From Apostichopus japonicus (lineage: Eukaryota; Echinodermata; Holothuroidea; Aspidochirotida; Stichopodidae), in assembly GCF_037975245.1 (NCBI RefSeq), contig NC_092567.1, positions 24,475,876-24,539,875 of the forward strand: a stretch of 64,000 nt of DNA, written 5' to 3'. Position numbers and translations under genes: made by a program. The notes beneath the pieces are model-generated. The model searched no databases. It was not told where the DNA came from and was given only the letters and a program-made list of their open reading frames with translations. Below, one piece after another: positions 38,255 through 50,710 of this stretch (positions are counted from its first letter, which is position 1; every line of letters starts with the position of its first letter).

Positions 38255-41200
38255 CGTGTTTGATTCGTTCACTGATATGTCCACAATATGAGGGTTATAG
38301 GAGGACCTAAATTACCATTTTGTTGTTGTATTTTCTCTTTTCTATCTCTTAGTAACACTTCCCAATGGAATTTATTATAGTTTGGGGAGTTTGTTGATAT
38401 ATTTGTATCTGTCCGTACGTGTCTATGCGTGTGAGAGTGTTTCGTTGTTTTTACTCTCTGTATAAAGTCTTATCAATCTATTATCAACATAACCAAAGCA
38501 ATTCCCCCCCCCCAAAAAAAAATGACTGGGCTTACTTACCTCCTGATATATCAAATCACAAAATCTTGTTGTCAGCTTTCTTCGAATAAGGGCTGGCTCT
38601 TGTAAAACACTGAGATGCTTGGAGCTGGAAATCCGTCCTTGTATTTGTAAATCTAGGACACAGTTTTAAATAAATCCGAGTCAGTGGAAAGAGAGATATT
38701 TCAACACTCTGCAAAATAAAAGTTATAAATCCTTTCTTAAAAATTCCGATGATATTAGTCTTTTTTCCCCTTCTTGTTCTTCTTATTTAAAGGATTTGCT
38801 ACAGAAACACAATCCTATCCTTCCACAGAATATATGGCTTCTCACCTTGAGAAAAAAGAATAGTCAACAGCAAAAACTATAGCGACAGATCACAATGAGT
38901 TAATTAAACCTTTTAAAATAATACTGTCAATTGGTACCCCGGCGAACAGGACCATTTATCCACGCATGCAAGCCACAAACACGATCACACTGCCATATAC
39001 AGGCTGTATCGTAACAGTGGTTGAACGGCAGCCCTTGAACGCACGCATGTTACGAAAAGTTCAGGTGCTTCTGAACGGTGCTTCCACACAGAGACCGCCT
39101 TTATTTTCGAAACATTGTCAAAAAAAGGAAGTGTACTTAAAACAGGAAATTTTGGGGAGAAAAAAAATATCGAAGTATTCGTTTTGCCAAGTACTACAAT
39201 GGTCTCCACTATACATATTTCTGTACATTGGTACAATATGTAAAATAGTTTTGTCAAGTGCTTGGTATATTTAAAAGGAAACATCCATTGATATGATATC
39301 CTATTTTCTTCGATGAATTTTGGGTATGGGGAAACTATATAGTAATTGGATGTGTCGAAGTGAAACTACAAAAACCGATTTTCGAAGTGACAGGTATAAT
39401 GAGCATACTGAACACTATAGTTTATTCTGTTTTAAAGTATCAATAATCGATCGGATCATTTCAAACTTTCACTTTTCCCAAATTTTTCTCGATGTATGTT
39501 TTTTAAATTTTTTTTTTGGTCTTTCGATTTTGACCTCTTTTCGAGGAAACTTGCTTCGAGTCAGACTGTTATTACTAGGTTTAATTACGTTATATATTGT
39601 AAGGCTCAGTGACACTCTGAAGGGAAGAAAAACTAAAGAAAGTCCAGCTTTTTACAGTATTTGTCTTTCACTTTTTTGGCCACGGAGAGACGGTTTTCAT
39701 TTGTTGTTCTTTTCAATTAATTCATAGAATTGTCTTTGGTCTGCGACAAGTAAAAACAATATGTTTGGGAGCTTTATTTATTTATTTCTTTGGAATGGAA
39801 CGAAATAATGAAAGAAAGTTAATAAGAATTAATTCCTCACGCAATATTCAGGTAAAGAAGGAAGGTTTTCAACTGGCTACAATACCATCTGGAGATTTCG
39901 ATAACATGTGACTTGGTCTGTATGTCTGTCTATAAATTCACAGTGTGTTTGGTTTTTCTTAAACTAATCGAAACATTGTCAACTTCGCTTTTAAAATAAC
40001 AAGTTCACTACTGACCGACCGAAGCGAGATTTCTCCCATTATGGTAATTGTTCAACAGATATCTTATTAATTAATAAACATTCATTTTTATATAAACAGT
40101 ACCACTATACCGGCAAATAAGGATCAAACGAACCATAACTGATCATTATTCATTTTAACGTTATCCTTCCTTTTTCACGAGTGAAGTGACCTTGGTTTTT
40201 TGTTTTAGATATGAGTAGAATATTAATTGAAGAACACTTTTAGAATAAAGTTAAAATTGATTATAAATGTACCCTATAAAATCCATTAATAGTGGTAATT
40301 AATTACCCCATTATTGGCTTAATTTTTCACATTAGTTAAAATAACAAGAACTTAATATACCATCTAAACATATCAAACGACCACAAACTAAATGCTAAAT
40401 AATGATTACTACCGTGGCTTCCTTGTTTTCAACGAAATTAAATGACATTTTAACTTTTTTAGAATTAAAGTAGAAAATAAACGTTTCAAAAAACAAATAA
40501 TAAAAAAAAAACTTACGTAAATAGAATGATAAGTTTTTCCTAAGATCCAAATAATAGATGGCGTTATGATCAAAGGGTCATTCGCTTAGACCATGTTACC
40601 ATTGATATCCGCGTCTTGTACAGACCTGTTGCTGTATATGTTAATAGTTGAATATCCCGTGACGGCAGCAATAAACCTCTTACCCGGGAAAGGAGGAGGA
40701 GCGATTCACAACATTTATTTAAGATAGTCGACAGTTGTTTTTCTAAGCCCAAAAGAAATCCTTTTGATGTCCTGACAGGCTAACACAAAAGAAAAAAGGG
40801 CTAATGCACTATTCTACTGAGGGGTAGAGAGAGGGTCTATACTATAGACCCATCCCTTTCTCGTCCCATTGTAGCCCTGGTTCCTTTGTAACGGGGTAAC
40901 CGTTACTTTGAAGGTATTGTCAAAGGTTAAAAGCCCATGTGAAGTAAAAGGAAACCATATTGACGGACCTAGGGGATTATACACATTCACGGTGACTTTG
41001 CGAGGTTAGTGAAAGAGGCAAAAATTCGATCAACTCACTAAGAAGAAATAAAGTTCTTTGGGCTGACACTATGCTAAGCTAATATGATTGTGTATTTGTT
41101 TGGCTTATTGGTTAAGCACAGACAAGCAATTGGTTACGTCTTGCCTTTCTAAGAGTGTATAGAGTACCAAGGAAGTATTTTTTTTTGTGGGCTAATAGAT

Positions 41201-42810
41201 TTAACGGCGCATGCGTGATTTGTAAGATTATGGTCGGCGGAAAGTCAGTAGGGAATTGTAGGAAAAGAGTTTTCAACGTGTATACTTACATGTTAACGTG
41301 GATAAGTTCGTCGGAGGAATCAAAGAAAACGATACCCGTGATTCGTTGATATATATATATAGGATTAAACTGAAATTTCACGGATGCTATTATTAGAGTT
41401 GAATTATCTACGTATTGCTATGCGCACAGCCTACAACTTGAATGTTTGAACTTTTACAGTCTCAATTTAAACTAATTCCCCCCTCTATTCCCATCTCTTT
41501 TCCCTCTCTATTTTCCTTAAAAAAGAAGTAAAAACATGTCTGAAACGAAGAGTCCAGTCTAAGATTAATTTTATAATCGATATAATGAAATAAGAATTAC
41601 ATTTATTATGCGAGGTTGAATTACTCGTGTATTGGTCATAGATACAGCGACAGTTGTCCATGTAGGGGGCCCCTTTGCAACAATGAGGTCTGGGGCCATT
41701 CACCATAATTCATATTACATTCGCTTGACACTTGTAACTATAGCTAAATTCGCGAATAAATCAACCCCAATCCAGGCTGCTTTAACGGCTTTTATTCTCT
41801 GCTAAAAAAAAGCGCTCAAAATATACCAAGGTTGGCAATTGGAAGACACCTATCAATCACAAGAAGAATAAGAAAAGACCGAACGAAACAAGATGAAGAA
41901 AAAAAACCCAGGAATAACAAAACCATGATACAAGGATAGGATAGGAACAAACCGTAAAATCATGAGTACATTTTTAAGTTGGGGTACTTTATCTCTATAG
42001 AAGGCCATGCATGACAAAATCCCCTACGAGAAAAACTATTTGTAAAGAAAGGTGGGTTGTGGAGCTTTTGATTAAAAGGAAAAGAGGGAATTGGTTGCGA
42101 GGTCATTGGAGGGTTACCCACTTAAGAAAGAAAGAATGTAACAACACATAGCTCATTTTGGGAGTTTTATAAGAGTCTGGGAAGTCATGCGAGGTCATTA
42201 AATTGTAGAGTGGGATTGATTTAAGAATTAAACGAAAGATACAAGAAGAAGAAAAAGAAAAAAACCAGAAGACATAACAACATATCTTGAATGAGCCTCT
42301 TCCTTCTTAACGCTCCGCTCCGTTGATGCAAGTTACGATAAAAAAAAATCCTGAAAATTGCGTAATCAAATGGACCAAATGACTTCCGCAAAAGATTTAA
42401 AATTTCAAAAGAAGAGATTTGAATAAATTTTCAACAAATTTAAAGGCGACATCAAAGCTATAGCCATCAACTTTAACTAACGTCTATGTTATGTCAGCGG
42501 TCTGCACACTGTTAGTGCTATACAAGCCAGGATTGAGACACGACCCATCAGACCCCGAATCGATGTTCGGAGTTCATTAAAGGCTAGCTCAAAATATGGA
42601 CTGATGGTCTGGCTCAATGGTGTCAACGCAACTTAATCGATCTCTGTAGTCAACCTAAGAAAATTGTAGATAAATTCAGTTTCGATGGCTAGAAAAAATC
42701 TCGCAACCTGCACCAATGGTTCGCGCTCCATATAGTTTCACACATGTCATGAAATAATTTCCCCCATTTTTTCCAGCTACTAAAAATCTAATTCCTTGTT
42801 TGAGATAAGT
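38255..42810. other. Non-coding stretch
   Basis: The longest frame (39320-39727, 135 codons) is Phe/Leu/Ser-rich, with no domain, no good start context and no intron signals that I could pair. A 19-base palindrome GGGTCTATACTATAGACCC lies at 40833-40851. No RNA gene or mobile element was recognised. Confidence 0.55.
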
Positions 42811-42819
42811 CACAAGTTC

Positions 42820-43190
42820 AATTGTTCATTCACGCACAAGGCTGGAGACTTGAGCCAATTTAAATATGACATCATCGAACCACGTGCGCTTCAATGTTCT
42901 TGTTGTTTCTAATAACCATGGAGGTACATGTTTTAACTAACTTCAATGTTTCTGCGATACATCAGGTGCCCGCGATTTTCAAATTCAGAGTCTAAACTAT
43001 TGAAGCTCATTTTACATGAGGTAATAATAACATCGGTTTCAGTGTCGAAACTGGCAACATTCTACCTTAAAATAAGGACAGACCAACAAGGAGAAAGTAA
43101 AAAGGTATCAGATACCGTAGTGGCACTGTGACATCACATATTTACAAAATGGCTGCCCCATATCATCATAATAATCAGCAGTTATTTTAC
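42820..43190 (+). repeat. Interspersed repeat family A, diverged copy
   Basis: Begins with CACAAGGCTGGAGACTTGAG and AAATATGACATCATCGAACC then ACGTG. It ends with GTAGTGGCACTGTGACATCA and CATATTTACAAAATGGCTGC. These correspond to the head-middle and tail-start blocks of the other copies, confirming that the two blocks belong to one element. Confidence 0.55.
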
Positions 43191-43214
43191 GACGCTTAGG
43201 CGACCACAAATGTG

Positions 43215-43461
43215 GGAGATACCCGCAAGGGCTTATGGATTACAACTTACACGTCGGGTGGCTTCCAAATCAACATTTTTATCTCAACTTTGGAAGCTTT
43301 TCAATTTAGAAAGTCATTTCAGATGGAAAAACCGTAGATTGCTCTTGGATAAAAAACCCACCTTACTATGGTCCGGCCGGGTATCGAACCCGGAACATCC
43401 CGATTGCTAAACCTCAATGCTTTAAATGCCACCGCCTTTATCAGCTCAGCCACAGCACCGG
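43215..43461 (-). mobile_element. tRNA-derived SINE
   Basis: On the minus strand the head reads GTGCTGTGGCTGAGCTGATA, then AAGGCGG, a long arm, and CCGGGTTCGATACCCGG. Box A (TGGCTGAGCTGATAAAGG, 43452-43435) and box B (GGTTCGATACC, 43390-43380) fit an RNA polymerase III type 2 promoter. The long variable region suggests a Leu/Ser-type tRNA ancestor. A non-tRNA body of about 150 bp follows down to about 43215 (for example TAAGTTGTAATCCATAAGCC). The acceptor stem does not pair as in a functional tRNA. No obvious target-site duplication was found. Confidence 0.75.
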
Positions 43462-43469
43462 TAAGACGA

Positions 43470-45670
43470 TTAAAATTAGGATATCTTCCAAAACGGCGAA
43501 TGATTTTTCTTTTACTGTTTAGGGGAGTTTCGTCTTAATAACAATCTGACGTAAATAAAATACAACGAATATACGAAAGCAAAGTACCAAGTGAACGTAC
43601 AGCGTTACGTCCAGTAACTCACAGTAACTCCAGTAACTCACAGTTACATATTTACAAGTAATAACGATTTCTCACATGTAGTATTATGCAAAACTCAAAC
43701 TGACTTCTCCGTCACCTCACGATTAAAAAAATCTTTTTTTTTTAAATTATTTTCTTGATGCCTATAGTTGACTGCCCATAGTATGACCTATATAAAGTTC
43801 TTTTATAAATAGAAATTCCGCTTTGTTGAAGAATTTCTGCTTATCGTGTTTTTCTATTGCACAAAGCGTACTAATATAACAAGTTTGCTCGTCTCGCATG
43901 TGTAACTGCGTGAGATTGGTTTAAAAGGTACATTACAACCCTTTTAATTTCCCTTTTTTATGGAATATTGTCCCGGAATATCCTAATTAACTTATCATCC
44001 ATAACCGTACGTTAAAATCCTAAAAAAAAACATGTTTTCGTGTTTCATGTGTTTTTTTTTTAATCTAATATAAACAAGGAAATGAATGATCTGTGGGAAC
44101 TTTTCAAAGTAAAATATGTCAATGTTCTTCTTTTGTTTCTTAAATAGAACGGTACAATATCAATCAAGAGTAATTACAAAGAAAGAAAGTATGTTGTGTT
44201 GCTCTGTACTAACATCCTTGTGAGTGAAGAATCATTTAAGCTTTTATAACTCTCATCTCTTAGTTATTTCGTCAAGTTGTTATTCATAGTTATCTCTACC
44301 ACATAAAACATCATCGGGATTCTGTTCTCCTGTAATGTTATGGACATCCTAATACTCATGTTCCATTTTACTGGGTTTTTTTTAAGGTAATTCTTCTTAG
44401 TATGAACTTATCTATTCACAATCCTACGTGACAAAGATTAAAAGACGTACATTAAATGGGAAATTGTAACCAAGTGGCTGGTAATCCTTCTTGATGGTTT
44501 CTCAAATCAGGGTCATAATGCGCCCAAAGGACTCATACAACTTATCAATAACAGCTCCGAATAAGTCTATGAAACCAAGTGACCCGAAATGTTAAAAGAT
44601 GCAAAGTTTAAACCAATAAACGGAATATAGGCTGTCGAGTTTCGGAGGTGGAGGGGTGGGGGGGCGGGGAGGAAGGGGAGGTGGAAGAGGGGGAGGGGCG
44701 AGGGGAGGAGGAGGAGGGGAGAGGATAACATCAGTGTAGCTGTATTTTTTGGGGGGGGAGGGTGTAACCTTAGACCGTTTTCATTACGTCAGAAATCTTT
44801 AATGACATAACCAAGACAACTGGAGTTTTAAATAGGGAGTTTTAATCAAGTACCGTACACATTTTGCGTCAATCTTTCATCATTAATAATGGCTAAGTAT
44901 TTCTCCTTTAAGGGGGGTGTTGGGGGAGGGGGTCGATACTCCTGCTTTAAAAATAGTGACTCTAGGTATAAATAGGAACCGATAGTTTATGCAAAAAATA
45001 AAGGAAACACTGTCTTCCGTATGATAAAGCAGGGAGTTCCCTTGATAAATATATACGTATGGAATACAAAGTTTAAATGATGAATCAGTAACTGCAAAAA
45101 CAATATTGGCTTGTTTAAACCATGGAGGTAAAACATGTTTAAACTTGCTAACAGTTTCCAAAAGTGCTTTGTGGGAGGTTTGGAAGAAAGCCCTCGTTAT
45201 TGACAGAAATTGACGAGGAGCTTTCCGATTAATTTAGAGAATTTATGTCTTTGTGAGAAACATGCGTTGATGGGGACAGGGTGTAAATGCTGACTTTCAA
45301 TAAGGAGTGACCATTATTTAACCTTATTTTTTAGCATATTAAGCTAGGGTTATACAAATAAAGTATAAATTTTAAAAACAAAAAAAGGTACGTCGTTACT
45401 ATTTGTTCTCTTTTATCAGCCTTAAAATCAAGTAGACTTCCTTAAATGTATAAAAGGTTTTTTCAAGAAGAAAGTTGAAGAAGAACTCCCTAATTTAAAC
45501 GAATTTTTATTTCGATTTAAATTTATGCTTCAAGTAGAAGAATATTTACAAACGTCTAAATTTCATGCGCCCATTTCCTATAATACTTTACATAATGCAT
45601 TTAAGAAATGAAATCTCTTATTTTCGTAATCATTCACTTCATCAATCTTATAAATTATTTTCATGTTATG
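43470..45670. other. Non-coding stretch with G-rich tract
   Basis: Short CAGTAACTC tandem at 43612-43646. A purine tract of GGGGAGG units lies at 44645-44732 and a G10 run at 44752-44761. No gene is supported. Confidence 0.6.
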
Positions 45671-45676
45671 TTCCTT

Positions 45677-45738
45677 TATAATTTATGCAACGAAAGAATG
45701 TTGAAATTATAATTTATGCAACGAAAGAATGTTGAAAT
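45677..45738. repeat. Perfect 31-bp tandem duplication
   Basis: TATAATTTATGCAACGAAAG plus AATGTTGAAAT occurs twice head to tail (45677-45707 and 45708-45738) without mismatch, indicating a recent duplication. A22 follows at about 45808-45829. Confidence 0.95.
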
Positions 45739-45857
45739 CAAATTTGGAAAAAAAAAATAAAAAAATAAAAGGTCTTAACCCAACGGATAATGCTATTCCC
45801 AAAATTAAAAAAAAAAAAAAAAAAAAAATGTATAAATGATGGCAGACTTCGTGGAGA

Positions 45858-45881
45858 ATGACGTCATCATGATGACGTCAT
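45858..45881. promoter_or_regulatory. 24-bp perfect palindrome holding two CRE octamers
   Basis: ATGACGTCATCATG and its complement form a full dyad. TGACGTCA occurs at 45859-45866 and 45873-45880. TGACGTCA is the consensus CREB/ATF site. No gene start was identified next to it, so function is unknown. Confidence 0.6.
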
Positions 45882-46769
45882 GCTACATTTCTAGTGCTAT
45901 AGAGGATTGTCATTACAGAGTTGAAACAAGATTAATCGTCTGACAGTAAGGATATTGCAATGTGGGGAGGGTTAAAGAGAGGGGGGGAGGGGGGCAGGAG
46001 GGAGTCGTCGGAAGTTAGATCGGGCCCGAGTACATTTAGGCCCTATGTCAACACTCCCTCCTTTTCATGTCTTCCTTTCTTCCGTATATCATCAAAAGTG
46101 AGATTACGTCATTTCATATTTTCCGGAGGCCACTAATTTACCCCGGGGATGAAGCTGTCACCCCACCCCCCTCCCCACCCCCACTAATGAGTCCTTCTCT
46201 CAGGTCTGCCATTGTGTTATTGCTTCTGAAATATAATTGTTTTTTTTTTCTGTTATTATTCAATTGCGGTATACTACTTTAATGAACAGGACAGCATATG
46301 TCGATATGATATTGTGTAACGCCTCGAGCAAACTTGTCTTGACCATGTGTCTCTTATCATAAACAAACAAACATGTCTTCTAGGGGGTGGTCTTGCTTAT
46401 CTATACACTGAGACAATGCAAAATGCAAAATCATTGAGATTTGTCGTTTACCTGTTTTGATTCTAACTGGCCGGAGACAAAGCTAATGATAAATTTGACC
46501 ACTACACATACCTTTATGCGTGATATCTACCTCTGGTACACTGCTATACCACTGTGATCATAAAGTCTATAGTTCTGTATAACGCTACACTTATCATATA
46601 ATTACGTAATATAACCAAATTAGGAAAGGTATGGATCTAACTTGAGAATAAGTGAGAAAGTGAATAGTAATTAAAAGATGAAGAGACATACTTTGTTCTA
46701 TTGCGAAATCCTAAGCCTTAAACCATGCCAAATCCACCCGGAAGTGTGGCCGTATAATTGTAGTCGTCT

Positions 46770-47010
46770 TTAAGCATAGTAGTCAGTACTCTGTGCTGGT
46801 ACTTAACCTTATTGAACTCGCTCTTGTACTCCAAATCTAGTATAAACACGGAAGCATTATCCTGACAGAATCATGGAATATAAACTCTTTTAATTTGAAG
46901 TACACGTATACTCTCGCTTAGCCTAGCCTTGTACTGGTACTCGCGTACTCATGCTAAAGGGGATTCTCCTTGTACGTTTACTCACCCTGCTGTACTCTTA
47001 CTAAAGGTCC
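46770..47010. repeat. GTACTC-rich degenerate repeat
   Basis: Many close copies of TGTACT/GTACTC (CAGTACTCTGTGCTGGTACT, CTTGTACTGGTACTCGCGTA, GCTGTACTC). Related GAGTAC clusters on the opposite strand lie at 19840-19920 and 51890-52030. Unit length is irregular, so this is not a clean tandem array. Confidence 0.5.
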
Positions 47011-47093
47011 GTTTCACCCACGGGAAAGCGTGACGTCATACACATGCGCTTAGCGTTTATAGAACTGTTAGTTTATCGAGTACCATATACAAC

Positions 47094-47123
47094 CAGGGAG
47101 TTGTTCCATATAACAACTCCCTG
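47094..47123. repeat. Perfect hairpin, 12-bp stem
   Basis: CAGGGAGTTGTT (47094-47105), loop CCATAT, then AACAACTCCCTG (47112-47123). No coding context; it could be a remnant of a foldback element. Confidence 0.75.
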
Positions 47124-47479
47124 ATACAACATATTGATTACACGTAGAAACCGTAGTATATTTGATAACAGTAACGTTACATCCCCCCCCCTTAGATACT
47201 ATACGGGGGGGGGGGTCATGGGGTACAGTCCATGAGTCTACTGTTGAAAAGGGGCCCTAGGAACTATAAATGCGGCCCGGGAAAGAAAGAAAATAGTATT
47301 CTCATTTTCAAAATAAACTTGAGAAAAAAAGAAGGGTTCAAATGGAGGACCAGGTGACAATTGCCTATTGATAGAACAGAGGTAAACCCCAATTCGGAAT
47401 TCGCCCGCCGCAGGAATACTAACTCCAAGGAATATTCCGCTCATCAATACTTCGAACAGGTCAAGGAGATGTAGTGTCC

Positions 47480-47523
47480 GGGGAGGGGAAGGGGAGGGGA
47501 AGGGGAGGGGGAAGGGGAAGGGG
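47480..47523. repeat. G-quadruplex-prone tract
   Basis: Nine or so runs of four or five G separated by A or AA. This is the strongest canonical G4 pattern in the window. A C10/G11 pair sits upstream at 47182-47214. Confidence 0.85.
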
Positions 47524-48511
47524 CGTGAGAGTTGGTGGAACAGGGAAGCTATAGAGGTTGTGTCGCAGACACATCACGCCTTTGACTTTCAAAGTACTAG
47601 CAGATTAAATCTTCCCCTTACCCTTCCCCTGTGTAATGGTCTCGTTTTATTCCACTAACTAACTTCATCCAAAAGTTGCACCCTTAAATCAGGTTTCAAA
47701 ATTGTTTTAAATTTTATTCCCAAATGGGGATCAACATGACAGTTTTCAACGTTTTACCCTACTGTCCAAAAAATAAACGGTTTCAAATCAAGTTGTACAG
47801 GTTTCAAATGTTTCTGAGATTAAATTCTTCTCCGCCGGTGCAACTTTTTTTTATTTGGGGGGGGGGTGCAGAACTTTTACGATAACCACCAAATTCTCAC
47901 TCTCTTTAAATTAAATTATGACGCCAAGAAAATGATTAAATCAGCAAATTGAATCTTTCTTATACGTTCCTTGTTTTAATGGTGAGAATTGCTTCATTTC
48001 TTAGTATAGCACTAAATAGACCGTAATGTGTCGTATATCAAGCAGAAGAATTGTTTTAAATGTCAACATGAAGTGCTTAAACATAATTTTTTTTCTTTAT
48101 TTAATATTTTTACCCTTTTTTTTTTGTTAGTATCATAAATATAATAACAGGCATCTCCACGCATAGACGTTTTGACAAGTCAAGTGCAGGTTACCTTATA
48201 ATGAGGTTAACAGACCGTCTGTAACTGAAGTAATACGGTTGACTCACACTAGTTATAACTTCCGGTTAACAGTAATTCGATTTACCTACTTAGACAAGAC
48301 AGTTTGACGCCAAAATCTTTAAACAAACATTAACAAGTCTTCAGTTATTTAACTTGACATAGACTTGACTTTAAGAGAATCCTAAAACAATTTAGAGTTT
48401 CCGGTATGTTTTTCCCATCGCCCCCTTGGGAGGGTGATATTAAGCTTGATATAAGAGTGTTCGATAAAGGATGCATGTGTCACGTGGTCAAAGGAGTAAA
48501 CCCCCTCTAGA

Positions 48512-48690
48512 TTCTCGGCCTTTTGGCTAAGATCATGTGTAGTATCTGTACCCTTTCGAGGGGAATGGTGATGCACACCCAACGATGATCATACAGTCAC
48601 AGTCCCGATGCAAGGGAACTGGGGTTGAGAGCGGATCAGTCGTTTGGTAGTTTGGTTTTCGTGCCCAAGTTCTTTCCTGGGCGACTTTTC
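48512..48690 (+). mobile_element. U2 snRNA-headed SINE-like element, copy A
   Basis: 48512-48549 reads TTCTCGGCCTTTTGGCTAAG then ATCATGTGTAGTATCTGT. This is the U2 snRNA 5' end with one change (ATCAAG to ATCATG), and the branch-site-pairing GTAGTA is kept. It then leaves U2 and continues into a body with a CCCTTTCGAGGG hairpin, AACGATGATCATACAGTCAC, CCCGATGCA, GTTGAGAGCGG and GTTTGGTTTTCGTGCCCA. The body is shared with the copy at 6857-7036. No downstream U2 stem-loops or Sm site are seen. The 3' boundary (about 48690) is approximate and no clear target-site duplication was found. Confidence 0.8.
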
Positions 48691-48694
48691 CTTA

Positions 48695-50705
48695 AAATGT
48701 ATGTGATATATGTTAATAATATCATATGAACTTTTTTTTCGTACATTGCTTCAAATATGTGAAACTTTATTTTACATTATCTATATCAGTACGCTTTTCA
48801 GTTACATTTATAGCGATTAGAGAGAATTTTGATAATTTGAACGAATTTGAAAAATTCGAATTTCAGCATTACACCATATATTGGTATAATAATGACACCT
48901 GTCGTTGTCAACTACTTATATGGCTTTGAAATGAACGCTGCAGAGGTCAAATATGTTACGATATGAAAGTTCAAATTCGTTAATACAAATGTTTACATTT
49001 CAAATGAACATATCTCAAATACAGTTTTAACTTTAAAACGATCTTATCCATACAGGGTACAGGGTGCTAAGATTTTACTCCCTTCTTAGATGTCAAAGAC
49101 AAATTAATGCCATCAGTTTTCACGATGTAGATTATATTTGCGCTCTTTTAAACCGAGAATATGAGACACGTATCTGCGCATGTCCGTTGCTAGGTGGTAT
49201 TTAGACCCGGAAAAAATCATTTCGGTGTTGTTTTGGAGTAATCTAACCATTAATTTCCACACACGCACATACAAAATGAACTAAGGCATGTTTGTATATA
49301 TTTTTGTTTTACGAAACTTATGCTTAGACTGAATTCAACTCGGCATTCTGCATTTGAAATCAAATTATTTCGACATCAAATACACTTAAAGGATGACGTG
49401 AGGTAGAATTATAGTATTGATCTGTTATTGTCGAAGTTAAAAGAATATTTGAGTACTTGTTATGTTTCTTTTGGCTATTCCCACTTTCAAAATATTCATC
49501 TTTAAATGGTGTTAAATATCTGGAAAGCTCCTTTAAGGCTTAGGTAATGGCGACGCCGTCTCCCGGGCTCAGTTTGGACATGTCTTAATGTTAATCCATT
49601 AAAAAAAAGTAGTATAGAAATACAACCTGGACTGCTAGCACTCTTTTCCACAAAATATTAAAATTATTTTTGTATAAAAAGTCAATCCTTTGAGCATAAT
49701 GCGCCTAAGGACCCCAGAGTGGTGTGTCTTCGACAAAAAGGTTTCACCTCTCCCCCAACCCCTAACATTCTAAGAAGACTTTATCCTACCTGAACATAGT
49801 TTAGTCTGGTCATTTTTGAAAAATCGATTTGGATTCTCCGCAGAAAACAATTAACCATTTTTTTTCTTAGATTATTTTCAATATTTCTTTCATATCTAGC
49901 TCTCACTTTCTCTTATGTTTAAATAAAAAAAAATACCCCAAAGAGATCAAAGTTATTTTGTCAATTAAACAAAAAACTGTATCGTATCTTTGCAAACCGG
50001 CTGTGAGGAATCGTATGAAATTGTTTCCTGCGAGCTTATTTCCTTTACATGGCCAAAAATCGAACAACTTTGCCATTTTGACCCCTTCATCGCGTACCTT
50101 TTCCCACCTTTTTACCTTGAGGCCAAGACGCGTGGGCTATAACTTCCTGGGAAACTAAAAAAAAGTTATAGTTACTGAAAATGAGACGGCAAATGTTTTC
50201 ACAACCAATTTTTTTCTTGATCTTATTGGACAAACAGATGTAACTCGTATCATAAAATTATCAGGAAAACAAAGTACTTTCTCAGGAAATATAATTTATC
50301 AGCAATTTTCTGATGAAAATGTCTAAAAAGTGCGTTGATTTTTGTCATGGCTCAAGGACAAAGGCCTGGACAAGTTCTAGAACCAATCACCACGAATGTT
50401 TTTACATTCCTTTTTTCGATATAATTTTTTTTAGTTTGTTTATGACCATGACGTCACAGACGAAGTACAGTTTAGTTTGTTTTATAAAGTGGATTAGTTT
50501 TGGGATCATATTGCTGCAATACAATAATGAACGCTACCGAGGAGAACTTAAATATTTTATATGGAAATTTGATACGTCACTTAGTCCAGCAAAAATAATA
50601 AACGTCAGGCGTGAGATACTTAAAAACATCCTACTAAATTTGTGGGACACACAATTTTCTGAATTTGGGATGAAACCGCTACTAACTCGGTATTATGAGC
50701 TATCA
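48695..50705. other. Non-coding stretch
   Basis: The longest frame, 50313-50708 (131 codons), has no recognised domain. Its middle is hydrophobic from T-rich DNA. I see no supporting splice or repeat evidence and do not call it a gene. A CRE octamer lies at 50449-50456. Confidence 0.5.
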
Positions 50706-50710
50706 TAATT

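Noticed and set aside
39320-39727. 135-codon open frame, longest in the window
   Set aside because: Phe/Leu/Ser-rich translation from T-rich DNA, no domain, no paired splice sites, no repeat or protein resemblance. A frame of this length is plausible by chance in 64 kb searched in six frames.
43370-43461. Functional tRNA gene on the minus strand
   Set aside because: Boxes A and B are good, but the acceptor stem does not pair and a SINE-like body follows.
48512-48550. Functional U2 snRNA gene
   Set aside because: Only the first 38-40 nt match. The Sm site and 3' stem-loops are missing, and the same non-U2 body occurs in the other copy.
50313-50708. 131-codon open frame
   Set aside because: No recognised domain and no promoter, donor or acceptor that fits. 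Overlaps a CRE and T-rich DNA only.
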